A stretch of 34,779 nucleotides of DNA. Origin: CAZESS01 sp964414415. GTDB taxonomy: Archaea > Thermoplasmatota > E2 > UBA202 > DSCA01. Positions 1-7,698 of this stretch are shown here, in pieces. The translations under genes and the position numbers were made by a program. Below the pieces are notes generated by a model. The model did no database searches, was not told where the DNA came from, and worked only from the letters and a program-made list of their open reading frames with translations. Position 1 is the stretch's first letter. Every line of letters begins with the position of its first letter. The DNA lies in assembly GCA_964414415.1 (NCBI GenBank), contig CAYPWJ010000014.1, positions 1 to 34,779 on the forward strand. Direction: 5' to 3'.

Positions 1-926
1 TCGACGAGCCGCATCCCGTCCACGGCGACGCGTTTCGGGTGTGGCCGACCTATGACTTCACGGGCGCGATCGAGGACTCGCTGTCCGGGGTGACCCATCC
101 ATTCCGGACGAAGGAATACGAGCTGCGTGACGAGGTCTACTTCTATCTGCTCGAGCGGCTTGGGCTGCGGAAGCCGCACTTGATGGAGTTCGCGCGGCTG
201 TCCATCGAGGGGATGCCGGTCTCCAAGCGAAAGATACGGCCGCTGATCGACAGCGGCGCCGTGACGGGATGGGACGACCCGCGGCTGCCGACGCTGCTCG
301 GCCTGCGACGGCGTGGCATCCAGCCTGAGGCGATCCGTGAGTTCGTGCTGTCGCAGGGCATCTCACGCGCCGAGTCAACGGTCACGTTCGACCAGGTGGA
401 GGCCTGCAACCGCACGCAGCTGGACCCCGTCGCAAAGCGGTATTTCTTTGTGCCCGACCCGGTACAGGTGACCGTTGCAGATGCGCCGGGGACGACGGCG
501 GTGCTCCCGCATCATCCCGCCCGGGACCTCGGGGAGCGACGCATCGAGACGGGCGACACGTTCTACATCCCCGGCGATGACGCCCGCGGGTTGACGGAGG
601 GCGAGATCTTTCGGCTGAAGGATTGCTACAACGTCGACGTCGTCGCGGCAGGCGACGGCATCGCGGGGCGCTACGCCGGCGAGGAGCTGCTGCCCGACAC
701 GGCGAAGCTGCAGTGGGTGACCGACGAGCACGTCGAGATGGAGGTCTGGGAGCCCGGGGCCCTCGTCGCAGATGACGGGTCGTTCAACCCGGATAGCCTC
801 GCCGTGGTAGCCGGCTACGGGGAGCCGGCGGTCCAGGAGCTCGACGAAGGCGCGATGGTGCAGTTCGAGCGCTACGGCTTCGTCCGCATCGACGGTCCCG
901 GCCGGGCGATCCTGGCGCACAAGTAG
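1..926 (+). CDS. gltX: Glutamyl-tRNA synthetase, archaeal GlnRS-like type (3' part)
   Basis: The open frame runs from the window edge (first full codon at 3), so the N-terminal catalytic half with the HIGH motif lies outside the window. The visible part contains the KMSKS-equivalent loop (VSKRKI, about 75 residues in) and the downstream class Ic helical region with DDPRLPTLLGLRRRG. It ends in the all-beta anticodon-binding barrels that archaeal GluRS shares with GlnRS. Archaeal GltX charges tRNA-Glu, and also tRNA-Gln before transamidation. GTG at 39 is an internal valine codon and not the start, because upstream codons continue the conserved sequence (RVWPTYDF). The gene converges on the small membrane-protein gene, 7 nt from its stop. 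Confidence 0.93.
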   Translation, partial: DEPHPVHGDAFRVWPTYDFTGAIEDSLSGVTHPFRTKEYELRDEVYFYLLERLGLRKPHLMEFARLSIEGMPVSKRKIRPLIDSGAVTGWDDPRLPTLLGLRRRGIQPEAIREFVLSQGISRAESTVTFDQVEACNRTQLDPVAKRYFFVPDPVQVTVADAPGTTAVLPHHPARDLGERRIETGDTFYIPGDDARGLTEGEIFRLKDCYNVDVVAAGDGIAGRYAGEELLPDTAKLQWVTDEHVEMEVWEPGALVADDGSFNPDSLAVVAGYGEPAVQELDEGAMVQFERYGFVRIDGPGRAILAHK

Positions 927-933
927 CCGCCGG

Positions 934-1149
934 CTACCGGCTGATGCGCCGCTGCCAGTACCACCAGACGGGGTAGGGTATCAGCGCCGTCCAGATGACG
1001 ACGATGCCCGCGGCGGTCAGCAGCGGGGAGAACCGGAGGAGTGCGACGGCGAGGAAGAAAAACGAGATGGCGGGGAGTACCACGAGGATGTGGAAAAAGA
1101 AGGCGATGTCCGATGCGATGTCGTTCTTGAGGATGCTGTCCTGCGCCAT
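934..1149 (-). CDS. Small two-helix membrane protein, unknown function
   Basis: This 71-residue protein has two hydrophobic stretches, roughly residues 14-37 and 42-62, separated by a short loop, and a basic C-terminus (WQRRISR). That pattern predicts two membrane helices with a cytoplasmic basic tail. GGTGA lies a few bases before the ATG and matches the 3' end of archaeal 16S rRNA, so this start is supported. An AT-rich TATA-like stretch lies near 1180-1190. No family was recognised and the neighbours do not suggest a role. Confidence 0.6.
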   Translation of the reverse strand: MAQDSILKNDIASDIAFFFHILVVLPAISFFFLAVALLRFSPLLTAAGIVVIWTALIPYPVWWYWQRRISR

Positions 1150-1207
1150 GTGGTCACCCTGATGCTATATCAGCCGGGGTAATAAAAAGGAATCGCTTTA
1201 CTCGCCT

Positions 1208-2443
1208 TTACTCGCTCCAGCCGTACTTCAGGATCCAGGCCTTGTAGGGGGTGCTGCGGGAGTCCACGCCGACCGCCCCGGCGTTGATCTCGAGGGCGCC
1301 GTCGTTGTCCATGTCGCCGACGCAGGTGACGGCGAGCATGCCGTAGGTCTCGTCGATGACGTGTTCCTCCTGGTAGGTGTCGCCGTTCCATTCAAGGATG
1401 TGGACGTGGTTGGTGCCGACGCATACCTCCGCCATGCCGTCCTGGTCGACGTCGCCGACGTCGATGGCCTCGATGGTGGCGTCTTCTCCCTGCCAGACGT
1501 GGCGGTATTTTTGCTCGTACCCGTCGCCGGTCCACTCGTAGACCTGGAGCTCAGGCGTGTAGAACGTGACGTGTATCTCCGGTTTTCCATCGTGGTCGCT
1601 GTCCTTGGAGACGCAGCCGAACGGGTAGCCGGTGTCGTCGCCGTAGCGCGCCACGACGGTGGGCTGCCACGCCCCGTCATCCCAGTTCAGCGCGACGGTT
1701 TGATTGGTGTTGACGATGATCTCGTTGCGGCCGTCGTCGTCGACATCGGCGATCCAGGGGAAGTAGACGCTCTTGCTGCCGGGGGCGTTCCAGCTGCTTT
1801 CCTCCGTGAAGGTGTCGCCGTTCCACTGCAGGACGAGCACCTCGGGGGCGCCGCTCTGGTAGCCGCCGGTGACGACGACCTCGTTCAGGCGGTCGTCGTC
1901 GACGTCGCCGACCATGCAGTCGAGGGTGGTCTCCCATCCACGTGCCTCGGTGACGACGTGCTGCCCGATTTTCTGGTAGCCGCCGCCGTCCCACTCGAAG
2001 GCTGAGAAGTGACGGCCCCAGGCAACGCCGACGTCGTTGTCGCCGTCGTTGTCCGCGTCGCCGATGAAGAAGCCGGTGGCGGAGCCCAGGCCGAGCAGGC
2101 TGTAGCCGATGCCGAAGACCGGATCGATGATCCTGGCCTGCTCGACATAGGTTTCTTGTGCTGCGTCCCACTGCATGACCCGCATGAACGGGTCGCGGCC
2201 GCCGATGAGCAGCTCGTTGTCGCCGTCGTTGTCGGCGTCGCCGACGGGCTGCGGCCCCTCGTAGCGGGCGCTCCACATGGCCAGCCGGCCGTAGCTGCGC
2301 TGCCACTGGACGCCAAAGCTCTGTCCTGCATCCGCTGCTTTACGGGCGTCGCGCTGCAGCGGCGCAAGCTGTCCGAAAAGGCCGAGGGATGGTCCGTTGA
2401 AGAGCAGGGCGATGCCGATGAGGAAGACGAATGTCTGTCGCAT
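1208..2443 (-). CDS. Secreted FG-GAP/VCBS beta-propeller protein
   Basis: This 411-residue protein begins with a signal peptide (basic MRQ, hydrophobic core FVFLIGIALLF) and is then built from seven repeats. Each repeat carries an acidic calcium-type loop such as DADNDGDNELLIGG, DVDDDGRNEIIV or DMDNDGALEI, between about residue 68 and the C-terminus. Seven FG-GAP-like repeats are the number expected for one closed seven-bladed propeller. Such proteins are extracellular and typically bind calcium, glycans or other proteins; the ligand here is unknown. The start is supported by a TTTAAT box on the minus strand (2465-2470) centred about 25 nt upstream, which fits a leaderless mRNA. Confidence 0.82.
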   Translation of the reverse strand: MRQTFVFLIGIALLFNGPSLGLFGQLAPLQRDARKAADAGQSFGVQWQRSYGRLAMWSARYEGPQPVGDADNDGDNELLIGGRDPFMRVMQWDAAQETYVEQARIIDPVFGIGYSLLGLGSATGFFIGDADNDGDNDVGVAWGRHFSAFEWDGGGYQKIGQHVVTEARGWETTLDCMVGDVDDDRLNEVVVTGGYQSGAPEVLVLQWNGDTFTEESSWNAPGSKSVYFPWIADVDDDGRNEIIVNTNQTVALNWDDGAWQPTVVARYGDDTGYPFGCVSKDSDHDGKPEIHVTFYTPELQVYEWTGDGYEQKYRHVWQGEDATIEAIDVGDVDQDGMAEVCVGTNHVHILEWNGDTYQEEHVIDETYGMLAVTCVGDMDNDGALEINAGAVGVDSRSTPYKAWILKYGWSE

Positions 2444-2464
2444 ACAGCGACATCACGGAGCGCT

Positions 2465-2470
2465 ATTAAA
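2465..2470 (-). promoter_or_regulatory. TATA box of the FG-GAP gene
   Basis: TTTAAT on the minus strand is centred about 25 nt before the ATG at 2443, the archaeal spacing for transcription that starts at or next to the start codon. The same AT island may also serve the divergent methyltransferase gene. Confidence 0.55.
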
Positions 2471-2519
2471 CGTTGTCGGAGTGGGGAAAGCCATAAGAAG
2501 CGGCGCGGGATGCCGCTGC

Positions 2520-3107
2520 ATGGAGGTCGACCCGGGTATCGACATCGCGGTGTACGACGGCGTCTACGAACCGGCGGGGGACACGTGGCTGCTGCTCGAG
2601 GCCGTCGAGGTGCGGGCGGGGCAGCGGGTGCTGGACATGGGCACCGGCACGGGCGTCCTTGCGCTTCACGCCGCCGGGCTGGGCTGCGAGGTGACGGCGG
2701 CTGACGTCGATGCACCGGCGGTGGACAACGCGCGGTGCAATGCAGCCTGCAACGACCTGGATGTCGAGGTGGTCCAGAGTGATCTATTTGACGCGGTGGC
2801 GGGATGGTTTGACGTCATCGTGTTCAATCCGCCGTATCTGCCCGCCGGTGACGGCGACCTGCGGTGGGACGGCGGCCGGGGCGGCGTCGCCACGGCGCGG
2901 CGGTTCCTTGACTGGGCTGACGGGTATCTCAAGCGAGGCGGCTGCATCTATCTGCTGCTCTCGAGCCTGGGAGATATAGCCGGGCTGCAGCGGCTGTTCA
3001 GCGGTCGATACTGCTTCGTGGAGAAAAAGCGGCTGCCGCTGTTTTTCGAGCGGCTGGTGGTCTACGCGGTTACACCCCGAGGTAGCGGTCGCGCTCCCAC
3101 TGGGTGA
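2520..3107 (+). CDS. HemK2/Mtq2-like protein N5-glutamine methyltransferase
   Basis: This 195-residue class I SAM-dependent methyltransferase has the SAM-binding glycine motif VLDMGTGTGVLALHAA, an acidic residue after strand 2 (AADVDAPAV) and the NPPY catalytic motif (VFNPPYLP) that binds the target glutamine or adenine side chain. The length matches the archaeal/eukaryal HemK2-Mtq2 branch, which methylates the GGQ glutamine of release factor aRF1/eRF1. It lacks the N-terminal helical domain of bacterial PrmC. ATG 2520 is chosen because the conserved block starts just after it (DIAVYDGVYEPAGDTWLL); an in-frame GTG at 2481 would sit inside the promoter. The 3' end overlaps the convergent glnA gene by 38 nt. 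Confidence 0.85.
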   Translation: MEVDPGIDIAVYDGVYEPAGDTWLLLEAVEVRAGQRVLDMGTGTGVLALHAAGLGCEVTAADVDAPAVDNARCNAACNDLDVEVVQSDLFDAVAGWFDVIVFNPPYLPAGDGDLRWDGGRGGVATARRFLDWADGYLKRGGCIYLLLSSLGDIAGLQRLFSGRYCFVEKKRLPLFFERLVVYAVTPRGSGRAPTG

Positions 3108-4428
3108 TGTGCTCCGCGTAGGCGGTGCATTCCTCTTGTTTGAGGTCGAGGAACGCGTTGTATGCGTGGTCGCCGAGCGCCGTCTGGATGACGTCGTCGC
3201 TCTGCATCGCCTCAAGGGCGTCGCGGAGCGATGCCGGCAGCCGGGTGACGCCGTGCTCCCGGAGCTCCGTCTCGCTCATGCGGTAGATGTTTTCGTCGAT
3301 GGCGGGACCTGGCGCTGTCTTGCTGTGGATGCCGTCGAGGCCGGCGTGGACGAGCGCTGCGAATGCCAGGTAGGGGTTGCACGACGCGTCGGGGTGCCGT
3401 ATCTCGATGTCCATGCCGCTGTCGGTGCCTGCATGGTCGGGGATGCGGACGAGGGAGCTGCGGTTGTAGCTGCCCCAGGCGACGTGGATGGGTGCCTCGT
3501 AGTGGGGGACGAGGCGCTTGTACGAGTTGACGGTGGGGTTGGTGACGGCGGTCAACGCCGGGGCGTGGTCGAGCAGGCCGCCGATGAAGTAGCGGGCGTC
3601 CTGCGACAGGCCGTGTCTGTCGTCGGGGTCATAGAAGGCGGATGTGTCGTCGCGGAGGAGCTCGAGGTGGACGTGCATGCCGCTGCCTGCGTCGCCCTGC
3701 ATGGGCTTCGGCATGAAGGTGACGTGATGGTTCTGGAGGGCGCCGAGGGCGCGGGCGAGGAACTTGAAGTAGATGGTGGCGTCGCCTGCCTGGACCGGCC
3801 CGTGGAGGGGATGGACCTCTATCTCGTGCTGCCAGGTGCCGCCTTCGTGGTGGTGGTACTTGACGGGGGTGACGGCCTGCAGGGCGTTGCAGAGCCGGTT
3901 GCGGAAGGGCTCCCGGTTGTCGAACGGGACGGCGGCGAAGTAGCCCGCCATCTCAGCCGGGTCGAACACGCCGCGGGAGGGCTCCCTGTTGTCGGGGCTC
4001 GATGCAGGGAAGACGTGGAATTCGTATTCGGGTGACAGCGCCACGCTGCCGGAGGTGCGCTGTTCGACGCGTTGGCCGGCGCGGCGGGCGATGTGGCGGG
4101 GGTCGCCCGTGAATGGCTCGCGGGTGTCGACGGTGGCGACGTCCATGACGACGCGGGCGCGGTCGCCGCCGTAGAGCCACGGGATGGGCTGCAGCGTCGC
4201 TGGGTCGGGGATGGCGACCATGTCTGACTGTTCGACCTGGCTGAAGCCGTGGACGGATGAGCCGTCGAAGCCGACGCCCTGCTGCCAGATGTCGTCGTCG
4301 AGGTACCGCTGGACGGGCATCGACAGTGAGCGGATGACGCCGAGGAGGTCGACGAACTGGCCGTGGACCCATCGGATGTCATGCTCCTTGAGCAGCTCCT
4401 GCGCCTCTGCGGTGGCGGGTGATGACAT
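3070..4428 (-). CDS. glnA: Glutamine synthetase, type I
   Basis: The protein is about 452 residues and catalyses ATP-dependent condensation of glutamate and ammonia in the cytoplasm as a dodecamer. Family marks are the N-terminal beta-grasp domain (FVDLLGVIRSLSMP), GFDGSS, the metal and ammonium region PEYEFHVF, the GSGMHVH histidine motif, NPTVNSYKRLVP and the C-terminal DASCNPYLAFAALVHAGLDGI. ATG 4428 is preferred over the upstream in-frame ATG at 4452. A TTTAAA box at 4452-4457 is centred 26 nt upstream of 4428 and would overlap the longer start, and 4428 also gives the usual family N-terminus. No adenylylation-site loop was recognised. Confidence 0.95.
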   Translation of the reverse strand: MSSPATAEAQELLKEHDIRWVHGQFVDLLGVIRSLSMPVQRYLDDDIWQQGVGFDGSSVHGFSQVEQSDMVAIPDPATLQPIPWLYGGDRARVVMDVATVDTREPFTGDPRHIARRAGQRVEQRTSGSVALSPEYEFHVFPASSPDNREPSRGVFDPAEMAGYFAAVPFDNREPFRNRLCNALQAVTPVKYHHHEGGTWQHEIEVHPLHGPVQAGDATIYFKFLARALGALQNHHVTFMPKPMQGDAGSGMHVHLELLRDDTSAFYDPDDRHGLSQDARYFIGGLLDHAPALTAVTNPTVNSYKRLVPHYEAPIHVAWGSYNRSSLVRIPDHAGTDSGMDIEIRHPDASCNPYLAFAALVHAGLDGIHSKTAPGPAIDENIYRMSETELREHGVTRLPASLRDALEAMQSDDVIQTALGDHAYNAFLDLKQEECTAYAEHITQWERDRYLGV

Positions 4429-4451
4429 TGCCGGGTAATCGCCATCGGGCA

Positions 4452-4457
4452 TTTAAA
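4452..4457 (-). promoter_or_regulatory. TATA box of glnA
   Basis: TTTAAA is centred about 26 nt before the ATG at 4428. It decides the shorter start and implies a leaderless message. Confidence 0.6.
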
Positions 4458-4561
4458 GGTTTACTGTTTTTGCCGTCAGGGGTTGATGGCATTCGCAGTT
4501 ACAGGTATATGATTGTATTCATATTCATTCTGAGACGCTCCAGCTGTCCACCGACAAATTA

Positions 4562-4567
4562 TTTATA
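4562..4567 (+). promoter_or_regulatory. TATA box of the AbrB-type antitoxin gene
   Basis: TTTATA is centred about 25 nt before ATG 4590, favouring that start over the ATG at 4575. Confidence 0.5.
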
Positions 4568-4589
4568 TTAATCCATGCTTAAATGCAAT

Positions 4590-4826
4590 ATGGGCCGCCT
4601 TGACTATGTAGATCTGCCGCAAAACGTCAAGAAGCAGCTGGGTTTCAAACCTGATGACAGGCTCTTGGCTGTCAGGATAAACGAATCTATTTTGCTCAAG
4701 AAGATGGAATCCCCTGACATAGAAAAAGAGTTCGAAGCGTTGGCTTCAGAGACGGCCACCCAGTTTAGTGAGAAAGACGTGACCAGAGGAGACGTCGACG
4801 AGGCCGTCAGATGGTCCAGAGAATAG
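4590..4826 (+). CDS. AbrB/SpoVT-type antitoxin
   Basis: This 78-residue protein has an N-terminal swapped-hairpin pattern (RLDYVDLPQNVKKQLGFKPDDRLL) typical of AbrB/MazE-like DNA-binding antitoxins. An acidic, charged C-terminal tail would wrap the toxin. Its 3' end overlaps the following PIN-toxin frame by 16 nt, the usual arrangement for such pairs. ATG 4590 is chosen because it lies about 25 nt after a TATA box. Such antitoxins normally repress their own operon. The toxin partner is frameshifted, so this gene may now be unselected. Confidence 0.75.
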   Translation: MGRLDYVDLPQNVKKQLGFKPDDRLLAVRINESILLKKMESPDIEKEFEALASETATQFSEKDVTRGDVDEAVRWSRE

Positions 4827-5228
4827 TGGCGGACACCAACGTGCTTATCTCTGCCCTGGGCTGGCAGGGAAAATGACCGAAGAATCATTCGACTGGCCAT
4901 CGATGGCCGGGTGAAGTTGGTGTTCTCTAGGGAGACATTCGAGGAAATGGTCGACGTGATGGACTACCCGAAATGTGGTTTTTCGGAGAGCCAGAAGGCT
5001 CGATATATCCTGATTCTCTCAGCCATTGGATGTTTTGTAGAGACGTCGAAAAGACTTGATGTCATCCAGGAAGACCCGTCGGACAACCGGTTTCTGGAAA
5101 CCGCATTGGCCGGAGGAGCAAGCCATATTGTATCCGGAGACAGACATCTGCTGACTGTAGAACAATTTGAGGGCATTATCATCCTTTCCGCAGCTGCCTT
5201 TCTCAAATCCATCGAGGAAGAAACATAG
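4811..5228 (+). pseudogene. PIN-domain toxin, COG1569-like, broken by a +1 frameshift
   Basis: The first 21 codons from ATG 4811 read VADTNVLISALGWQG, a PIN N-terminus with the first catalytic Asp, and then hit a stop. Removing one base from the A4 run at 4870-4873 joins this to a frame running to 5228. That frame carries the remaining acidic residues (FEEM, EDPSDN, SGDRHLL). The order and spacing match the PIN family described as putative toxin-antitoxin toxin component (TIGR00305/COG1569), predicted metal-dependent RNases. As written, the sequence cannot make a full toxin. The frameshift could be real decay or a sequencing error in the short homopolymer. Confidence 0.78.
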
Positions 5229-5397
5229 GTCCAATGCACGGCACATGTCAGAGCCTGGCGACGAGAGATACAGAGCTATTTTGCAGAGACGGGTGTATAG
5301 CATCAACAGGGATGTCTTCATATTGTAAAAACGGCTGTGTCAGAGCGCGGCGGACATGCCGGCTGTCAGCGGGTGCAGCCAGGCCGCGAGCGGTCGA

Positions 5398-5428
5398 CGA
5401 TAAAGGACGAACGGGGGCGTTCTGCTAG
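5398..5428 (+). pseudogene. TumE toxin 3'-end remnant
   Basis: About ten terminal codons ending in TAG match the end of the TumE-like gene that stops at 9423 (IKDER..AFC). They mark the left edge of a block duplicated near 9400-10107. The rest of 5229-5565 holds only this scrap and element copy 1; no gene was found. Confidence 0.6.
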
Positions 5429-5482
5429 CAGGGATGACATAAATGACATGACCTGGATGGGCGTGCTCGTGGGAGGCAGCTA

Positions 5483-5560
5483 TTTCCACATCTATCCAAA
5501 AGCGCAGTACACATTCACAGCACATTCACAGGGGCAGGGGGCAATGATAGCCTGGCCGTC
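5483..5560 (+). repeat. Flippase-promoter element, copy 1
   Basis: This is a diverged copy of the element whose intact form is at 13399-13458. It has TTTCCACATCTATCC in place of the TATA region, then CATTCACA present twice by a small internal duplication, then ATGATAGCCTGG. It ends a few bases before the vapC stop at 5566. Confidence 0.6.
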
Positions 5561-5565
5561 GGCTT

Positions 5566-5943
5566 TCACTCCAGCAGCGAGAGGTCATCAATGCACTGGA
5601 AATGTCGCGTGTTGAAGGTATACAGGGTGGCGTTTCTGTTGATCGCGACGGCGGCGGTCATGGCGTCGATCCTTGATGTCATGTTTTCCGCCTGTTCACA
5701 TGCGAATGCAAGCTGCGCAGACAGCCTCGCGTCGTCGCCCCGAAATGGAAGGACATCCATCTGCTGCAGCTCTGCGGGCGCCGCTGTTGCATATTTCCGC
5801 AGTCCATAGCGTATCTCGTGGAGCGTAAGCGAGGTAATGGCGACGGCGTCGCCGGCGTGGATGATTTTTTGTAACGCCTGCTCTCCTTTCTCTGACTTTT
5901 TGTCCAGTATCTCTACCAGGACGTCGGTATCGAGAATGGTCAT
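5566..5943 (-). CDS. VapC-type PIN ribonuclease toxin (copy A)
   Basis: This 125-residue PIN protein has LDTDVLVEILD (first Asp), a conserved Glu in LTLHEIRYGLR, IDAMTAAVAINR and the terminal FNTRHFQCID. All four acidic positions of VapC RNases are present; these enzymes cut RNAs such as tRNA or rRNA loops. The amino-acid sequence is identical to that of copy B at 9546-9923. Its own vapB has lost its first codons and promoter, so this toxin gene has no intact antitoxin in cis and may have lost its native promoter. Confidence 0.85.
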   Translation of the reverse strand: MTILDTDVLVEILDKKSEKGEQALQKIIHAGDAVAITSLTLHEIRYGLRKYATAAPAELQQMDVLPFRGDDARLSAQLAFACEQAENMTSRIDAMTAAVAINRNATLYTFNTRHFQCIDDLSLLE

Positions 5944-6127
5944 GGGTGGTACCGTTTTTCGTTTCGCTTTTCACGTATCTCCCGGGTCATGGCGGCTTTG
6001 TCTTCGAAGGTAACGGAGCCCCGCATTTTTTTGAGAAGAGCGACGTTGCGACAGCTGCTCAGCTTGTCCAGCAGGTCGCTGAAGCTCTCGCTGTCTTCCT
6101 TCAGCGCGACGAGCTTGTTGTACACGT
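5940..6127 (-). pseudogene. VapB antitoxin, 5'-truncated (copy A)
   Basis: From VYNKLVALKEDSESFSDLL to the C-terminus this matches copy B, a VapB of the DUF217 type. Homology stops at 6127. Beyond that the native first residues (MPFKTLTIKED) and the TATA box are replaced by unrelated bases. A frame could open at TTG 6161, but its N-terminus is not antitoxin-like. The stop overlaps the vapC start by 4 nt (ATGA). Confidence 0.75.
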
Positions 6128-6173
6128 GTTTTTTTGGTTTGTTGTACAGCGACCAGGGCAATTAGAAAAATTA

Positions 6174-6179
6174 TTTAAA
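6174..6179 (+). promoter_or_regulatory. TATA box of the vapB at 6201
   Basis: TTTAAA is centred 25 nt before ATG 6201, so the message is probably leaderless. Confidence 0.55.
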
Positions 6180-6200
6180 CGTAGTGATACATAAAAGCGT

Positions 6201-6386
6201 ATGAGTATTGCAGAGGTGGAGAAGGAGCTAGTCGAACTTGACAGGAAACTGCATCATATCCTGGCCATGGTTAGGAGAAGTGAAGACACAGAGGAAATAG
6301 TGGACTCCACACGGGGGACATGGGGATATGAGGTGGACAGCGTGCAATTTGCCCGGCACCTGCGACAGACCAGGCGAGTCGGGTAG
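6201..6386 (+). CDS. VapB-type antitoxin, short
   Basis: This 61-residue protein has a charged helical N-terminus (IAEVEKELVELDRKLHHIL) and the C-terminal toxin-wrapping motif seen in many archaeal VapB proteins (WGYEVDSVQFARHLRQTRR). The vapC start follows 1 nt after its stop, which fits translational coupling. The start is fixed by the TATA box at 6174-6179. Confidence 0.75.
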   Translation: MSIAEVEKELVELDRKLHHILAMVRRSEDTEEIVDSTRGTWGYEVDSVQFARHLRQTRRVG

Positions 6387-6387
6387 C

Positions 6388-6804
6388 ATGGACCGTTTCA
6401 TCGATACCTCCATTTTCGTTGATGTTTTGAGATCTAACGCAGTTGATTCGTCCGCGTCGTTGCTTAAAGAGGCGGGAAAGGAAAATGGTGCTTTTGCTTC
6501 AGTTATAACAGTGGCGGAACTGAGCGTCGGTGCGTATCGTTCTCCCCGAAGAAACGCTATGGAGAACACCCATAAGCTATTGTCTACGGCACACATCGTG
6601 GCGTTGAGCCAAGACATCGCCATACATGGAGGACGAATTTATGCTGGCCTGGTAAAAAAGGGAGAAAAAATTGAGTTACATGATTGTTTGATAGCCGCTT
6701 CATCTCTTTCCCTTGATATCGAGAGCGTCGTCACGAGAGATATCGAGCATTTTAGCAGGATAGACAGGGTCAAGGCGGTCACCCCTGAGGACCTTGGCTT
6801 TTAA
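6388..6804 (+). CDS. VapC-type PIN ribonuclease toxin
   Basis: This 138-residue PIN domain carries FIDTSIFVDVLR (first Asp), VITVAELSVGAYRS (Glu), IELHDCLIAASSLSL (Asp) and VVTRDIEHFSRI (last Asp). All catalytic acids are present, so the RNase is probably active. ATG 6388 is chosen over an upstream in-frame start at 6328, because 6328 lies inside vapB and adds non-PIN residues. It pairs with the antitoxin gene 1 nt upstream. The gene converges with the MNT gene, 17 nt away. Confidence 0.88.
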   Translation: MDRFIDTSIFVDVLRSNAVDSSASLLKEAGKENGAFASVITVAELSVGAYRSPRRNAMENTHKLLSTAHIVALSQDIAIHGGRIYAGLVKKGEKIELHDCLIAASSLSLDIESVVTRDIEHFSRIDRVKAVTPEDLGF

Positions 6805-6821
6805 TGTGTTCAAGATATGCT

Positions 6822-7178
6822 TCATAGGACATGGATTGCCTCCTCTTTGACGTTGTGCAGGAAGATGGTATCCCGCTGGAGGTCTCCAGGCTGCATCACC
6901 TGCGGGGAGATGTATTCGCCGGTCTGCAGCAGGATGTCGAAGGCCAGTTTGGACAGTGTCTTCTGGGCTTCCGCCGGGTTGTCTTGTACGACGATGATGA
7001 TGTCGATGTCTGATTCCGGTCCAGCCGTGCCGCGGGCAACTGACCCGTACATGAGTATGTCAACCAGGTTTTCGGACAGCCGTTTTTTTGCTTCGGCGGC
7101 GAATGCCTCTACGGCCTTCCGATGAGATGCTGCAGGGGGCTGTTTTCGCCCATGTATGTCTATCGCCGAGAGGTACAT
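6822..7178 (-). CDS. MNT-type minimal nucleotidyltransferase, orphan
   Basis: This 118-residue protein has the nucleotidyltransferase signature YGSVARGTAGPESDIDIIIV (GS followed ten residues later by the DxD metal site). It belongs to the Pol-beta-like MNT group that usually accompanies a HEPN toxin and inactivates it by adenylylation. No HEPN gene follows here, so it is an orphan or its partner was lost. The start is uncertain: ATG 7178 gives about 25 residues before the conserved domain. Element copy 2 lies 29 nt upstream. Confidence 0.78.
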   Translation of the reverse strand: MYLSAIDIHGRKQPPAASHRKAVEAFAAEAKKRLSENLVDILMYGSVARGTAGPESDIDIIIVVQDNPAEAQKTLSKLAFDILLQTGEYISPQVMQPGDLQRDTIFLHNVKEEAIHVL

Positions 7179-7206
7179 AAATGTTGTTTGTGACCGCTGG
7201 CATCCA

Positions 7207-7268
7207 TTTTTCCATATCTATTTAAAAGCATTGTGCATTCACAGGGGCGTGATAGCCCGGAAGCCGGG
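7207..7268 (+). repeat. Flippase-promoter element, copy 2
   Basis: This is the copy closest to the flippase promoter. It has TTCCATATCTATTTAAAA with a full TATA box, then GCATTCACAGGGGC and GTGATAGCCCGGAAG. CCCGG-AAG-CCGGG (7256-7268) forms a perfect 5-bp stem. No flippase-like sequence continues beyond it. Confidence 0.8.
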
Positions 7269-7327
7269 GGTCATTGACTGAAAAAGGTCAGAAAAGTTTA
7301 ATAGTATAGGGAAGTTAAATGAGTAGC

Positions 7328-7599
7328 ATGCCGGTGACCGTATCCGAGAAAGACGTGAAACGGTTTGAAAAACTGAAGCTGCTATCCCATATTACTCCCC
7401 TAAAGGAAAAAATACGCTTTTTGAGGAAAAATATGATACAACGCTCGACGTTTTCGAGGATACAATAGAGAAGGGGGAAGAGGAAGACTTTGAGAAATGG
7501 GATGACTACATAGAATGGAAGGCGTACGCGGAGCGGCTGAAAGAATTGAAGAAAAAAATGGATGACGTCGAGCATGCAACACGTTTTAGAATTGCTTGA
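7328..7599 (+). pseudogene. TumA-like antitoxin, frameshifted
   Basis: From ATG 7328 the frame reads PVTVSEKDVKRFEKLKLL and then terminates early. Adding one T to the T5 run at 7418-7422 restores a single frame with FEEKYDTTLDVFE and DDYIEWKAYAERLKELKKK, ending at TGA 7599. The charged helical pattern and the overlap with a TumE-like start (ATG 7574) mark it as the antitoxin of a DUF6516/TumE-type pair; that family assignment is from memory of such archaeal gene pairs. A TTTAATA box at 7297-7303 lies 28 nt before ATG 7328. Confidence 0.65.
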
Positions 7600-7690
7600 C
7601 GAAAGCGATGCCGGAGCATTCAGCTGAGAGGACGATAGCCGATATCCTTCAAGTGATACGGGAAACGCTGGAGACCATACGAACAGAGAT
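7574..7690 (+). pseudogene. TumE-like toxin with internal deletion
   Basis: The first codons (MQHVLELLDESDA) match the TumE-like gene at 9068. After about 12 codons the sequence jumps to the equivalent of its C-terminal part (PEHSAERTIADIL), which in the other copy lies roughly 240 nt further on. The catalytic middle, including the YSYHWQ and HHKHVGG region, is missing, so this is a dead toxin gene. Confidence 0.62.
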
Positions 7691-7698
7691 AAGAAATC

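Larger units (their letters stand above)
5537..6127. repeat. 590-bp duplication, left copy
   Basis: This stretch appears identical, read by eye, to 9517-10107, at a constant offset of 3980 bases. It contains all of vapC and all but the 5' end of vapB. Weaker similarity continues leftward to about 5398. The right edge is abrupt, inside vapB after TACACGT. Confidence 0.9.

Noticed and set aside
1361..2704. Long plus-strand frames opposite the FG-GAP gene
   Set aside because: They mirror the Asp/Gly-rich repeats of the real gene in antisense and have low-complexity composition with no recognisable domain.
3109..4035. 308-codon plus-strand frame opposite glnA
   Set aside because: It is antisense to an unmistakable glutamine synthetase. 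Its Val/Glu/Gly-rich sequence is what GC-rich antisense reading produces.
5940..6161. Functional vapB starting at TTG 6161
   Set aside because: The N-terminal residues upstream of 6127 are not antitoxin-like and come from unrelated sequence, and there is no well-placed TATA box for this start.
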